DNA of 20,196 nucleotides from an uncultured Fusicatenibacter sp. (GCA_902493585.1 CABUPZ010000043.1:1-20196), one strand, 5' to 3'. Numbered from the stretch's first letter, positions 8,145 through 16,161 are shown. The notes: generated by a model not told the origin, from the sequence alone. A program made the numbers and translations.

Positions 8145-8531
8145 ATGAGAAAATCCAGGGAGAAGAAGCCGTTGCTGCATGTATTTGTATGCAACGCAGC
8201 AGCCTATGAGCAGGGGGAGCTGATAGGAGGCTGGCTGACCCTTCCTGCATCGGAGGAAGCAATGCGGCAGTATTTATCTGGACAGCATCTGATTACAGAT
8301 TATGACCTCGAGGGGAGCTGCCTGATGGAAGATTGGGTGCGGGAGGCTGTTATGTGCTGCGAGAAAAATGTAATACAACTCAATCATTATATTGAAAGGA
8401 AAAGAAAAATGGAAAAAAGAATTTTTACGAGAGGCAGCGTCGATAAAAGAACGTTGGAAAGATTGATGGCATACCAAAGAAAATATATGGAAAACAAGAA
8501 GGAGAGCACAAAACAGGATGAAAAAAGATGA
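8145..8531 (+). CDS. ArdA-like antirestriction protein (short form)
   Basis: A 128-residue product with AGGAG six bases before the ATG. Residues about 9-60 read LLHVFVCNAAAYEQGELIGG, then WLTLPASEE, and further on ITDYDLEG. This matches the N-terminal pattern of ArdA proteins (aromatic/Asn-x-Tyr-x-x-Gly-x-Leu-x-Gly-x-Trp-x-x-Leu-Pro, then I-x-DY). ArdA proteins are DNA mimics that block type I restriction enzymes during conjugation. Full ArdA is usually about 160-170 residues with three acidic domains. Here the C-terminal half is basic (RKRKMEKRIFTR) rather than acidic, so it may be a truncated or diverged form that no longer mimics DNA along its length. It overlaps the next gene by 14 bases. 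Confidence 0.5.
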   Translation: MRKSREKKPLLHVFVCNAAAYEQGELIGGWLTLPASEEAMRQYLSGQHLITDYDLEGSCLMEDWVREAVMCCEKNVIQLNHYIERKRKMEKRIFTRGSVDKRTLERLMAYQRKYMENKKESTKQDEKR

Positions 8532-9495
8532 ATTTTATTACGAGATTGCGGAAAACTTAAAATCTTATCTTCCGGAAGAGTACCAAAATGCGAAAATATC
8601 GGTTGAAAGAATCGAAAAACCGGAAGGACCGAAAACAGGAATTACCGTCGCAAAGGAATTGGGGAGTATCATCCCTGTGGTATATCTGGATGACAAGTTT
8701 GCAGAATTTTCCCAGGAGAAAAAGAAACTGGAAGATATTTTTCACGAGGCGGCGCAGCGTGTGGTCGATGCAGAACAGATGATTCAGGGGCAGGACCTGA
8801 ACCTCGACAGGATGCAGGCGTATGAAAGCAGTGCATCCCAAATTCTTCCGGAATTATTATCTAAAAACCAGCGGACAGAATTTTTGAAAGAATATGCATA
8901 CACCTATGAAATTCCGGACTGTATCGCAACATATTCCATACAACTGAATGATTCTCTGAAAGTACGGGTGACAAACAAGATGCTGGATACATGGGGCATC
9001 TCAAAAGAAGAATTGAGAAAAACAGCAATTCAAAATATAAAGGAAGTAGAATTCCAATCCATGACATCACTTCTGGCGGAAGCTGGGCTGCCGCTTGAGA
9101 TTTCCGAGGTAGAATTACAGCAAGATCCTGGCTTGTATGTACTGACAAATCCGAGGCGCTCGTATGGTGCGGCGGTGATCATGGACTCAGAAGTTTTGAA
9201 AATGGTGGGCGAGAAACTTCAAAGTGATTATTTTGTCTTACCCTCTTCCGTACATGAAGTGATCTGTGTCAAAAACAATGGTGCAATATCGCTCGAGGAG
9301 TTGCAGCAAATGGTACGGGAAGTGAACAGGACGGAGGTAGATCCTTCGGAAAGATTGTCCGACCAGGTTTGTTATTACAGCTGTAATCAGAAGCAGCTGA
9401 TTTATGCGAGGTCTGGCAGGGAGCTTCAAGAAGCCCTGAGGGAATCTGGTCCAAAAGAAAATAAAACGATAAAGAAAAACCGTTGGTTATCTTAA
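8518..9495 (+). CDS. DUF5688-type protein
   Basis: A 325-residue soluble protein with AAGGAG at 8499-8504 and a start that overlaps the previous gene by 14 bases. There is no signal peptide or membrane segment. The N-terminal part has MKKDEFYYEIAENLKSYLP, and the C-terminal half has YVLTNPRRSYGAAVIMDSEV, then YFVLPSSVHEVICV. That pattern is what I associate with DUF5688 proteins, which are common in several copies in Lachnospiraceae mobile elements and have no known function. No catalytic motif is evident. Position between an ArdA-like gene and a toxin-antitoxin pair puts it among accessory genes, possibly linked with element maintenance or host defence evasion; that is inference. Confidence 0.65.
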   Translation: MKKDEFYYEIAENLKSYLPEEYQNAKISVERIEKPEGPKTGITVAKELGSIIPVVYLDDKFAEFSQEKKKLEDIFHEAAQRVVDAEQMIQGQDLNLDRMQAYESSASQILPELLSKNQRTEFLKEYAYTYEIPDCIATYSIQLNDSLKVRVTNKMLDTWGISKEELRKTAIQNIKEVEFQSMTSLLAEAGLPLEISEVELQQDPGLYVLTNPRRSYGAAVIMDSEVLKMVGEKLQSDYFVLPSSVHEVICVKNNGAISLEELQQMVREVNRTEVDPSERLSDQVCYYSCNQKQLIYARSGRELQEALRESGPKENKTIKKNRWLS

Positions 9496-9516
9496 TGATT
9501 GGAGTGAGATATCAAT

Positions 9517-9777
9517 ATGGACGAATTGCTGCAGGAAATGCGGGAAAACATACAAATATTAATGGAGACAGCGGAAGTGCTGGAAAACCAGATCCGGCGG
9601 CTGCAAAGCCTCAGCCCGGAAGAAGCCAGGGAATTCATACAGCGTCATCAGGAAGCATTGCGAGAACGGAATGTGCCGGTTGATGCATCGCCCAGCCGTG
9701 AAGAAGTGCCTGTCACAGAGAAATCTGCGGAACATGCGCAAAGAAAGCGCAAGAGATCTGTCATGTCAAAAATATAG
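9517..9777 (+). CDS. Small coiled-coil protein of unknown function
   Basis: An 86-residue product with a GGAGTGAG ribosome site. Residues about 1-50 (MDELLQEMRENIQILMETAE, then VLENQIRRLQSL) form a clear heptad-like helix. The rest is polar and proline-containing, ending in a basic tail (RKRKRSVMSKI). There is no membrane segment or cysteine motif. It closes the gene run that begins at the channel genes; after it come a hairpin and a new promoter. I do not recognise a family. It could be a structural adaptor or a DNA-associated small protein. Confidence 0.65.
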   Translation: MDELLQEMRENIQILMETAEVLENQIRRLQSLSPEEAREFIQRHQEALRERNVPVDASPSREEVPVTEKSAEHAQRKRKRSVMSKI

Positions 9778-9783
9778 GGGAAA

Positions 9784-9818
9784 GTAACCGTTCGCTCAGC
9801 TGAACTGTTACCTGTTAC
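9784..9818. repeat. GTAAC-type inverted repeat with tandem CTGTTAC
   Basis: GTAACCGTTC (9784-9793) and GAACTGTTAC (9802-9811) form a 10-bp inverted repeat with one mismatch around the loop GCTCAGCT. A second CTGTTAC follows directly (9812-9818) and leads into CCTGTTACAGG. There is no T-run, so a simple intrinsic terminator is unlikely. It lies between the stop at 9777 and the toxin-antitoxin promoter, and could be an operator or a short mobile repeat. Confidence 0.55.
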
Positions 9819-9841
9819 AGGGCAGAGACCGTGATAAAGCG

Positions 9842-9870
9842 TTGGAAAAAAAGAAAAAGTATGGTATGAT
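9842..9870 (+). promoter_or_regulatory. Sigma-70-type promoter for the MNT/HEPN pair
   Basis: TTGGAA (9842-9847) and TATGAT (9865-9870) are 17 bases apart, and TG at 9862-9863 makes an extended -10. It points towards the nucleotidyltransferase gene at 9954, giving an untranslated leader of roughly 75 bases. It is the best promoter-like match I found in the window. Confidence 0.7.
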
Positions 9871-9953
9871 GGAGACAGAAAAATGATCGGAGTCGAGAAA
9901 ATGGACTATCGCTTGAAACATCGCTTTCAGCTTTTGAGTAGGAAGGAGAGAAT

Positions 9954-10292
9954 ATGAGCACAAAGATAGAAAGCCGGCATAAACAGGCACTGCGTTATGC
10001 AATGGAAAAAATCAGCCGTTCTCCGCTTGCGCCTTATGTCAATGAACTATATCTATACGGAAGTTATGCTCGTGGAACGCAGACATGGGAAAGCGATGTG
10101 GACCTTTTGCTTACTCTGGATGGAAATGCTCCAAACCTGAAAAAAGAAATTATAAAGTTGAAAGCAGAAGTATCACAGGATGGAATCGATGATGTGCAGG
10201 TGGATCTGAAGGTATTGTATGGAGACGCTTGGAAAACGAGTCAAATGTTGTATTATCAAAATATACGCAGGGAAGGAAAGAAATTATGGTAA
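9954..10292 (+). CDS. Minimal nucleotidyltransferase (MntA-like antitoxin)
   Basis: A 112-residue protein with AAGGAG (9943-9948). It has the exact GSx10DxD signature of DNA polymerase beta-type minimal nucleotidyltransferases: G36-S37, D48 and D50 in GSYARGTQTWESDVDLLL, and a probable third metal ligand, D84, in VQVDLKVL. Such proteins pair with HEPN toxins; in characterised MntA/HepT systems the transferase adds AMP to the toxin and silences it. All three acidic residues are present, so catalysis is plausible. The stop overlaps the start of the HEPN gene by seven bases. It is the first gene behind its own promoter, and antitoxin-first order is usual for this type. Confidence 0.85.
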   Translation: MSTKIESRHKQALRYAMEKISRSPLAPYVNELYLYGSYARGTQTWESDVDLLLTLDGNAPNLKKEIIKLKAEVSQDGIDDVQVDLKVLYGDAWKTSQMLYYQNIRREGKKLW

Positions 10293-10771
10293 GCCGATTG
10301 GAGAGTTACTTTGACTTTGCTGAAAATGATTTCCAGTTCTTTATGGCGGCATATGAAAACCATATGGTTGCCAACCAGATGGGCGCGATCGCCCAGGGAA
10401 TCTGCGAAAAGTATTTGAAGCATATCATAACCGAATATTCGGTGGTTCATAACGAGCAAGAGATGCAGGAAAAAAACAGCATCCTGCGAACGCATAGCCT
10501 TACGAAGCTTATAAAATATTGCAGAAGCCATATCGAGGATTTTGAAATTGACAGGAAACAGATCCAGATGATTGATGGATATTATTTCTCTACCAGGTAT
10601 CCGGGAGAAGAGAGCATTGCCATTGACCAGGAAGATATTGAGGATTGTAAGGCTGCGGCAGAGAGCTGCAGGAAATGTGTCCTGCAATATATGAAAAAAG
10701 AACAGAAAAAAGAACCGGAAAAACTGGATGATTTACCACCGAAGCCACAAAAGAAAATGACAATCAAATAA
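10286..10771 (+). CDS. HEPN-domain protein (HepT-like toxin partner)
   Basis: I use ATG 10286 (MVSRLESYFDFAENDF) because AAGGA lies eight bases upstream; an in-frame ATG at 10229 sits inside the antitoxin gene with no clear site. The 161-residue helical protein has the HEPN layout: a first helix with FAENDFQFF, then AIAQGICEKYLKHII, then THSLTKLIKYC, and YYFSTRYPGEE near 99-109. The RYP element is typical of one HEPN branch. HEPN toxins are usually RNases with an Rx4-6H motif; I checked each arginine and found no such spacing, so this copy may use other residues or be inactive. The tail after about residue 137 is basic and proline-rich. It is followed by a terminator. Confidence 0.8.
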   Translation: MVSRLESYFDFAENDFQFFMAAYENHMVANQMGAIAQGICEKYLKHIITEYSVVHNEQEMQEKNSILRTHSLTKLIKYCRSHIEDFEIDRKQIQMIDGYYFSTRYPGEESIAIDQEDIEDCKAAAESCRKCVLQYMKKEQKKEPEKLDDLPPKPQKKMTIK

Positions 10772-10780
10772 TCAGGAAAG

Positions 10781-10821
10781 AGGAAACAGTACAAATATAT
10801 CGTGTGCTGTTTTCTTTTTTT
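10781..10821 (+). terminator. Intrinsic terminator after the MNT/HEPN pair
   Basis: AGGAAACAG (10781-10789) pairs with CTGTTTTCT (10807-10815) over nine bases with one G-U wobble, and a T-run extends to 10821. The stem is AT-rich and the loop is long (17 bases), so it may be only moderately efficient. It separates the toxin-antitoxin cassette from the next transfer gene. Confidence 0.6.
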
Positions 10822-10849
10822 GCCTTAAAAAGGTCAAGGAGGTGCTGGA

Positions 10850-12382
10850 ATGGCATATGAAGATGGAAATGGCGATCTGGGAGTTATCATTAATACAGAA
10901 ATGATGATCCTTAAGGGAGCCATTCAAGTAGGAACATTTTTAGGCGGCAAAATCGCATCGTCAAAATTGAATCCTCTTATTTTTCTACAATATATGACAA
11001 AGCTGAAAAAAGATAAACGGATCAGTGAGTCGGATTTCCGGTCTTTTAAAGAATTCCTGCAGGCAAGTGAAGGGGACTATACGATTGCCAATCTGCCTAC
11101 GCAGGACGCAGAAAAAATGAAGGCATTCGAGGATACGCTGTATGAGGCGGGCATTACCTACTATGTGCTGCCGGATCTGGATTTGAATGATGGGATGCGC
11201 CAGGTCGCGGTGCTGAACAGGGACATCGGAAAATGGCAGGGAGTCTATGAAGCATTTGTTTCAGCAGAACTCACAGAGGGCGGTATTATGAGCTTTCAGG
11301 AACTGAAAGCGCTTACTTCCGGCCAGTACCAGATCAAAGGCATAGCGCTCGGTGATTACCGGGAGGATGGGAAAAAACTGACAGATCTTTTGGGAATCCT
11401 GAAAGAACGGCATGTCAATTTTGCTGTACTTCCAGATTTGAAGTATGGAGATTATAATCTGCAGCTGGCAATCGCAAATGTGGATCTGGAAAAATTCAAG
11501 GCTGCTATGCAGGTATATGTTGAGACGTATGCGGAAGAGCGAAAAACAGATCCGATTTTGGGAGAATCCGCGACCATTTCGGAAGAAGATTATCTGCAGA
11601 CGGGAATTTTATCAGAAAAAGAATATATGGATTCTGCCGATCCTGAAATAAAAAAAGCAATGGAAAGCGATAAATGGAGGAAGGCAAGCGATGTAAAAAC
11701 GGAGTCTTTTGAAAGCGCCCTGGCATCGGAAACAGAAACTTTGCTGCCAGGGCAGCATTATATTACGATCAACCAAAGCCTTATTCTGTCCCAGGAAGAG
11801 GATATGGTCTTCACCCGGATTCCCGGCACAGACCCGCCGCAATATATGTTCTTTGACAAGACGCAGACCCTTGATGACGGACGTACCTACGCAGCTGTTT
11901 TGGAGGAAAAAAAGGAGTATGCAGTTTACGAGATGAACGATAAAAACCTTCCGCATCGGGTCGGTGTATTCTCGGGGGAAGAAATTTATTCACACTACGA
12001 TCCAGTCACGCGGAAGATTCCAGCGGCTGAAGATAAGGAAGCACGGAAAGAGACAGAAGTATCCGAAACGGTCGGACGAAAAGTAGCGAAGCCGGATCAT
12101 TTCGAGGATGCGGGATATTACGTCATAGAACGAGGGAAAGCATCTGCCGGCATGCTCCAGCGCCAGTTTAAAATCGGCTATCAGGATGCCAGTGAACTTA
12201 TGGACCGGCTGATCGGCGCCGGGGTGATCGCAAAAACGGACGTCTCTCTTTCCAAGAAGGTTCTGATGACAAAGGACCAATTCGAACAATATCTCCGTTC
12301 CGGGAAGCAAGCGGCACCAAGGACAGATGGAAAAGGACTGAAAATCCCGCAAATGGGAGGTAAGGGAGGGCTGAAACTATGA
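10850..12382 (+). CDS. PcfB-like (DUF3801-like) transfer protein with duplicated domain and C-terminal FtsK-gamma-like winged helix
   Basis: A 510-residue soluble protein with a full AAGGAGGT ribosome site. After an N-terminal region of about 58 residues, two related copies follow at about 59-137 and 147-225, each with a helix, a YVLPDL/AVLPDL strand (105-110 and 192-197), a second strand and a closing helix. They resemble the DUF3801/PcfB domain, whose genes stand before the coupling protein in Gram-positive systems, as here. A middle region (about 300-400) is unassigned. Residues 416-482 begin DHFEDAGYYVIERGKAS, continue with MLQRQFKIGYQDASELMDRL, and end KVLMTKDQFEQYL. This closely matches the DNA-binding gamma domain of FtsK/SpoIIIE. 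It probably bridges relaxosome DNA and the coupling protein. The stop overlaps the next ATG. Confidence 0.75.
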   Translation: MAYEDGNGDLGVIINTEMMILKGAIQVGTFLGGKIASSKLNPLIFLQYMTKLKKDKRISESDFRSFKEFLQASEGDYTIANLPTQDAEKMKAFEDTLYEAGITYYVLPDLDLNDGMRQVAVLNRDIGKWQGVYEAFVSAELTEGGIMSFQELKALTSGQYQIKGIALGDYREDGKKLTDLLGILKERHVNFAVLPDLKYGDYNLQLAIANVDLEKFKAAMQVYVETYAEERKTDPILGESATISEEDYLQTGILSEKEYMDSADPEIKKAMESDKWRKASDVKTESFESALASETETLLPGQHYITINQSLILSQEEDMVFTRIPGTDPPQYMFFDKTQTLDDGRTYAAVLEEKKEYAVYEMNDKNLPHRVGVFSGEEIYSHYDPVTRKIPAAEDKEARKETEVSETVGRKVAKPDHFEDAGYYVIERGKASAGMLQRQFKIGYQDASELMDRLIGAGVIAKTDVSLSKKVLMTKDQFEQYLRSGKQAAPRTDGKGLKIPQMGGKGGLKL

Positions 12383-14658
12383 TACAGAAGAAGAAGCCGC
12401 CCATCAAAGCGTTTCTTGTTCTGCTTGGCGTTTTATTGGTGGGAGGGTATTACCTGTCTGGATTATTTACCTTTCCGTCCCTGAATGCATCCAATTATTC
12501 GGATTTGCTGCTGGAAATTTTTACGCATCCGTTTCGTAATTACTATAATGATATGACCACGATCATACTCGGCTGTGCGTTGATCGGCTGGGTATTTTTT
12601 GTTGCCTGGTATCTGCAGCATAACCGGAATACGCATCCCGATGTGGAGCATGGCTCCAGCGAATGGGGAAACGTCAGGAAGGTCAATGAAGAATTATATG
12701 ACCGGAAATGCCCGGAAAATAACCGGATCCTTTCCAAAAACCTGCAGGTAGGGCTGAATAAGTTATCGAACAATAACGCCATTTTTGTTGGTTCCCCAGG
12801 TACCGGAAAATCTATGTTTGTGGTAACGCCGAATCTGCTGCTTGGCGGAGCGTCTTATGTGGTTTTGGATGTTAAAGGGGAACTGCTGTCAAAGTATGGC
12901 AACTATCTCAGCGCGATCGGCTATCAGATCAAGGTGCTGAACCTGAAAGAAATGGATAAATCGGATCGATACAATCCCTTCCGGTATATACAGGAAGAAG
13001 ATGATATCCCGAGGATCATAGTCAATATTTTTAAGTCTGTGGAACCTCCGGAAGCGTCGAAAGGAGATCCCTTTTGGGACGACGGATGTGCCTTGTACCT
13101 GCAATCGCTTTTTTATTTTACCTGGATGGTTACCGTGGAGGATAAATTGGAGATCTTCCGGGAAGCAAGGATCGAATGGAGCACCGTGTACGAAACACCT
13201 ACCATGAACCAGATTACGGCATTAACGCTGCTGGAATCGCAGCCAGAAAGCAGGACTTTCGATGGAAAACCCGCAGAAGAAGGATATACCAAAATGACGA
13301 AGTTGATCGATGCCCTGCAGGAAAGGAAAGGGGCAGCTCATCCGGCTGTGCGCGATTACCGGAAGTTAAAAGACGGAGCGCCGGAAACGGTCAATTCCAT
13401 CATCCTCATCCTGAATGCCAAATTAAAGTTCTTTAACAGCCCTGCCGTGCAGCGCATTTTTGAAGAAGATGACATGAAGCTTCAGGAAATCGGAATGGGC
13501 CGGGAAGAGGACGGGATCACAAAAACAGCTTTGTTTTTGGTGGTGAAGGAAAATGATACAAGCTACAATTTCATCATCAATATGCTGTATCAGCAGCTTT
13601 TTGACACGCTGATCCGCACGGCTGATTTTGAGTGCCATGGGAAGCTTCCCATACGGGTCGAGGTGTGGATGGATGAGTTCGCCAACGGCGCGCGTCCGGA
13701 ACGTTTTGAAAACCTGATTACAACTTTGAGAAGCCGTAATATCGCCGTTTTGCTCTTTCTGCAGTCTATCAGCCAGATCAAGACCATTTACAAAAACGAC
13801 GCCTGGGACATCCTTATGGACGCCTGTGCTACGTTTGTTTTTCTTGGCGCAGGGCGAGGGGCATTGAGCACGCAGAAATTTATCAGCGAGCTGATCGGAA
13901 ACACAACCATCGATAAAACGTCGGACGGGCTGAGTTACAGCAGCAACGGCGGAGGCAGTTTAAATTTTGACCGCATGCAGAGAGCACTGATGACACCGGA
14001 AGAAGTTGGCAGGATGCCGAAAAACAAGTGCATGATTTTTCTGGAAGGCCGGCAGCCAATGATGGATACAAAATACCGGCCGTTTGAAGATGAAAATTAT
14101 AAAAAGGCAATGAGCCTTGGCGCTTATGAGCATCCAGTGACTGTGAAAAAGAGAAAAGATGGAAGATGGGAAACAGTAAAAAGGGCATCCAAAATGATAG
14201 TTGCCAATGACCGTATGAAAGAAAAATTTGTAGAAAAAGCGACAGTCCCGGGATCGCAGCACAGGATCATTGAATTAACAGAAGATGAGTTTTGTGCCAT
14301 CCAATTTCCGGATCCGGAGGCAGGAAATGCATCAGAAATAATCTTTCAGCAACTGAAGGAACTGGAAAATTCCCGGACAGAGCAACGGCTCCTGCAAAAG
14401 CTAGAACAGGAACAGAGAGACAAGCAGCGGATGGAGCATGGGACGCAGAAAACGAAAAAACAGGAAGAACGGGACATGAAAGGCAGCATTTCGGATTTGG
14501 TGGAACGATATGCCGATCAGCTGACGGACGAACAATTAGAGGAAATTGTTCTGGGGATAAAAAATGGGCTGCTGGAAGAGGACGTAAAATCATATTTTTT
14601 CTTACCAATGGAGGATATGCGGCGGATCAGGACCGCACTGGAACAGGTGAAAGCATAA
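12379..14658 (+). CDS. VirD4/TraG-type coupling protein (T4CP)
   Basis: A 759-residue membrane ATPase that docks the relaxase-DNA complex to the channel and pumps DNA. Two N-terminal membrane segments lie at about 10-30 and 60-80. Walker A is GSPGTGKS (138-145). Walker B is VEVWMDEFANG, with D432 and E433. The stretch LITTLRSRNIAVLLFLQSIS downstream fits the TraG/VirD4 C-terminal motif. After about residue 640 there is a glutamine- and charge-rich helical tail (QLKELENSRTEQRLLQKLEQ) and a helical C-terminus that may recognise substrate. It is of the kind called CD1115-type in Clostridia elements. It starts four bases inside the PcfB-like gene (ATGA), and GGGAGG lies nine bases before the ATG. 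Confidence 0.93.
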   Translation: MIQKKKPPIKAFLVLLGVLLVGGYYLSGLFTFPSLNASNYSDLLLEIFTHPFRNYYNDMTTIILGCALIGWVFFVAWYLQHNRNTHPDVEHGSSEWGNVRKVNEELYDRKCPENNRILSKNLQVGLNKLSNNNAIFVGSPGTGKSMFVVTPNLLLGGASYVVLDVKGELLSKYGNYLSAIGYQIKVLNLKEMDKSDRYNPFRYIQEEDDIPRIIVNIFKSVEPPEASKGDPFWDDGCALYLQSLFYFTWMVTVEDKLEIFREARIEWSTVYETPTMNQITALTLLESQPESRTFDGKPAEEGYTKMTKLIDALQERKGAAHPAVRDYRKLKDGAPETVNSIILILNAKLKFFNSPAVQRIFEEDDMKLQEIGMGREEDGITKTALFLVVKENDTSYNFIINMLYQQLFDTLIRTADFECHGKLPIRVEVWMDEFANGARPERFENLITTLRSRNIAVLLFLQSISQIKTIYKNDAWDILMDACATFVFLGAGRGALSTQKFISELIGNTTIDKTSDGLSYSSNGGGSLNFDRMQRALMTPEEVGRMPKNKCMIFLEGRQPMMDTKYRPFEDENYKKAMSLGAYEHPVTVKKRKDGRWETVKRASKMIVANDRMKEKFVEKATVPGSQHRIIELTEDEFCAIQFPDPEAGNASEIIFQQLKELENSRTEQRLLQKLEQEQRDKQRMEHGTQKTKKQEERDMKGSISDLVERYADQLTDEQLEEIVLGIKNGLLEEDVKSYFFLPMEDMRRIRTALEQVKA

Positions 14659-14681
14659 CAGGAAAAGAGGAGGTAAATCAT

Positions 14682-15074
14682 TTGGGCGATTACTTGGAAG
14701 AAACAGCAAAAAAATATGGGGTATTGATCAGTGATCTGAAATACTCGGAAGATTTAAGAGAGCGGGCGTTACTGGAACTGACCGCACGGGCGGAGGAATA
14801 TCCTTTAATGATGCTCAATGAAACGGTTGGTTATCTGGAGAACCGGCGGGTGGCATGCAAAACAGCAGAGGAAGTGAGAAGACAGATTTTTTCTTATCTT
14901 GACATCGAGAACGACAATCTGGTAATCGGAAACAACGATTGCGGCGACTTGATCCAGGACGAAAAAAACCGGTTTTTTTTGATCCTTTGCGAACCTGGAA
15001 GCCATCCGATTGGGACAACGGTAGAAAGTTTGGAGGATGCGATTTATCTGGGGGACGACGGCTATGGCATATGA
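14682..15074 (+). CDS. Hypothetical 130-residue protein with TTG start
   Basis: The frame is open far upstream inside the coupling-protein gene, but the only good ribosome site is AGAGGAGGT at 14666-14674, eight bases before TTG 14682, so I place the start there. The product begins (M)GDYLEETAKKYGVLISDLKY and has a helical first half (about 1-80). A segment DNLVIGNNDCGDLIQDEKNR follows, and then a short hydrophobic strand, FFLILC. There is no membrane segment or known motif. It ends 11 bases inside the next gene. I do not recognise a family. Its position between the coupling protein and an ArdC-like protein suggests a transfer-associated role. Confidence 0.7.
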   Translation: MGDYLEETAKKYGVLISDLKYSEDLRERALLELTARAEEYPLMMLNETVGYLENRRVACKTAEEVRRQIFSYLDIENDNLVIGNNDCGDLIQDEKNRFFLILCEPGSHPIGTTVESLEDAIYLGDDGYGI

Positions 15075-16161
15075 TAAGCAAAAAGCGTTTCAGGCGGCAA
15101 AAGAAGAAAAAAAGAAAATGAAAGAGAAGATCCAGGAATCCATAGAATCCTGGGCGGTACAGCCAGAAGCCCTCGCAGCTTTTTTTCAATTTTCCGAAAA
15201 GTTTTCCTATCAATATTCCTTTCGGAATACCCTTCTGATCCAGCAGCAAAACCCTGGGGCAATCCTATGCCAATCCTTTGATGCGTGGAAAAAGTCCGGA
15301 TATTCCGTCTTGAAAGAGATGCATGGAATGTCGATCTATGTTCGGGTGAAAGCGACAATCCTGGAGATCGACGGAAAATTCATTCCATTATCCGAAGCCT
15401 CCGAAAAACAGAAAGAGGATTACAAAAACGGGAAAATCCCATACAAGACGAAGATGCGTTATCGGATCGGAAAAACATTTGACATTGCGCAGACGAATTT
15501 TCCGCCTGAAAAATATCCGGAATTACTGAGCCGCGGCATACCATCAGATAAGCATGGAATCTGTGTTCAGGCAATCCGTGAATATTGCGAAACAGAATTG
15601 AAAGTTCCGGTTATCCTGGAAGCCAATGTGCCAGGGAGTCCAGAAGACCTCCATATAGGCTATGGGATCCAGGGGGCTTCGCTTTATGGATTTTATGACC
15701 GCACACAGAAAGAAATCCATATTGGAAAAACGCTGCAGGATACAGCGGCGCTGTCAACGCTTGCGCATGAAATGGGGCATGCAGTGGCACATGAGAACCG
15801 TGCGGACGATGAGAATCTTCATAAAATTGAATTTGAGGCGGACGCGTTCAGCATCATGCTGCAGGAGCATTTTGGGCTTCCAATTTCCGACAGAAGAAAA
15901 GAACATATCAGTGAACATTATCGGAAGTATCAGATGACTGCAGGGGAAAATTTCAAACCGGAAGAAAGCGTAGACAGGATCTTTGCTTTATATAAGAAGC
16001 ATATCAAAGGGATTGAACAGAAACTGCAGAAGTATCTCCCGGAAGAAAGTAGAACTTTTGGGAAAGATATGTTGGCGGCAAGAGAAGCAAACAAGCAGGA
16101 ACAGACGGAAAAGAAAAATTCCGAAGAGCGGAAAAAGAAATGGCGGAAGAAAGTGAGGTAA
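15064..16161 (+). CDS. ArdC-like ssDNA-binding domain plus zinc metallopeptidase
   Basis: The start ATG 15064 (MAYDKQKAFQAAKEE) has GGGGGA about nine bases upstream; an in-frame ATG at 15037 has its GGAGG too close. The product has 365 residues. The N-terminal third carries the ArdC pattern: YSFRNTLLIQQQNPGA, then SFDAWKKSGYSVLKEMHGMS. The middle holds a zincin site, LAHEMGHAVAHE (H235, E236, H239), with a third ligand probably in EFEAD (E256 or E258). ArdC proteins bind single-stranded DNA and act against restriction in the recipient, where they may be carried with the transferred strand. The C-terminus is basic (GKDMLAAREANKQEQTEKKN onward). It is the last gene before a 121-base gap. Confidence 0.8.
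   Translation: MAYDKQKAFQAAKEEKKKMKEKIQESIESWAVQPEALAAFFQFSEKFSYQYSFRNTLLIQQQNPGAILCQSFDAWKKSGYSVLKEMHGMSIYVRVKATILEIDGKFIPLSEASEKQKEDYKNGKIPYKTKMRYRIGKTFDIAQTNFPPEKYPELLSRGIPSDKHGICVQAIREYCETELKVPVILEANVPGSPEDLHIGYGIQGASLYGFYDRTQKEIHIGKTLQDTAALSTLAHEMGHAVAHENRADDENLHKIEFEADAFSIMLQEHFGLPISDRRKEHISEHYRKYQMTAGENFKPEESVDRIFALYKKHIKGIEQKLQKYLPEESRTFGKDMLAAREANKQEQTEKKNSEERKKKWRKKVR

Noticed and set aside
9883..9957. 24-codon leader frame whose stop overlaps the MntA-like start (ATGA)
   Set aside because: Its GGAG site (9871-9874) lies at or before the expected transcription start of the 9842-9870 promoter, so it would probably not be in the mRNA.
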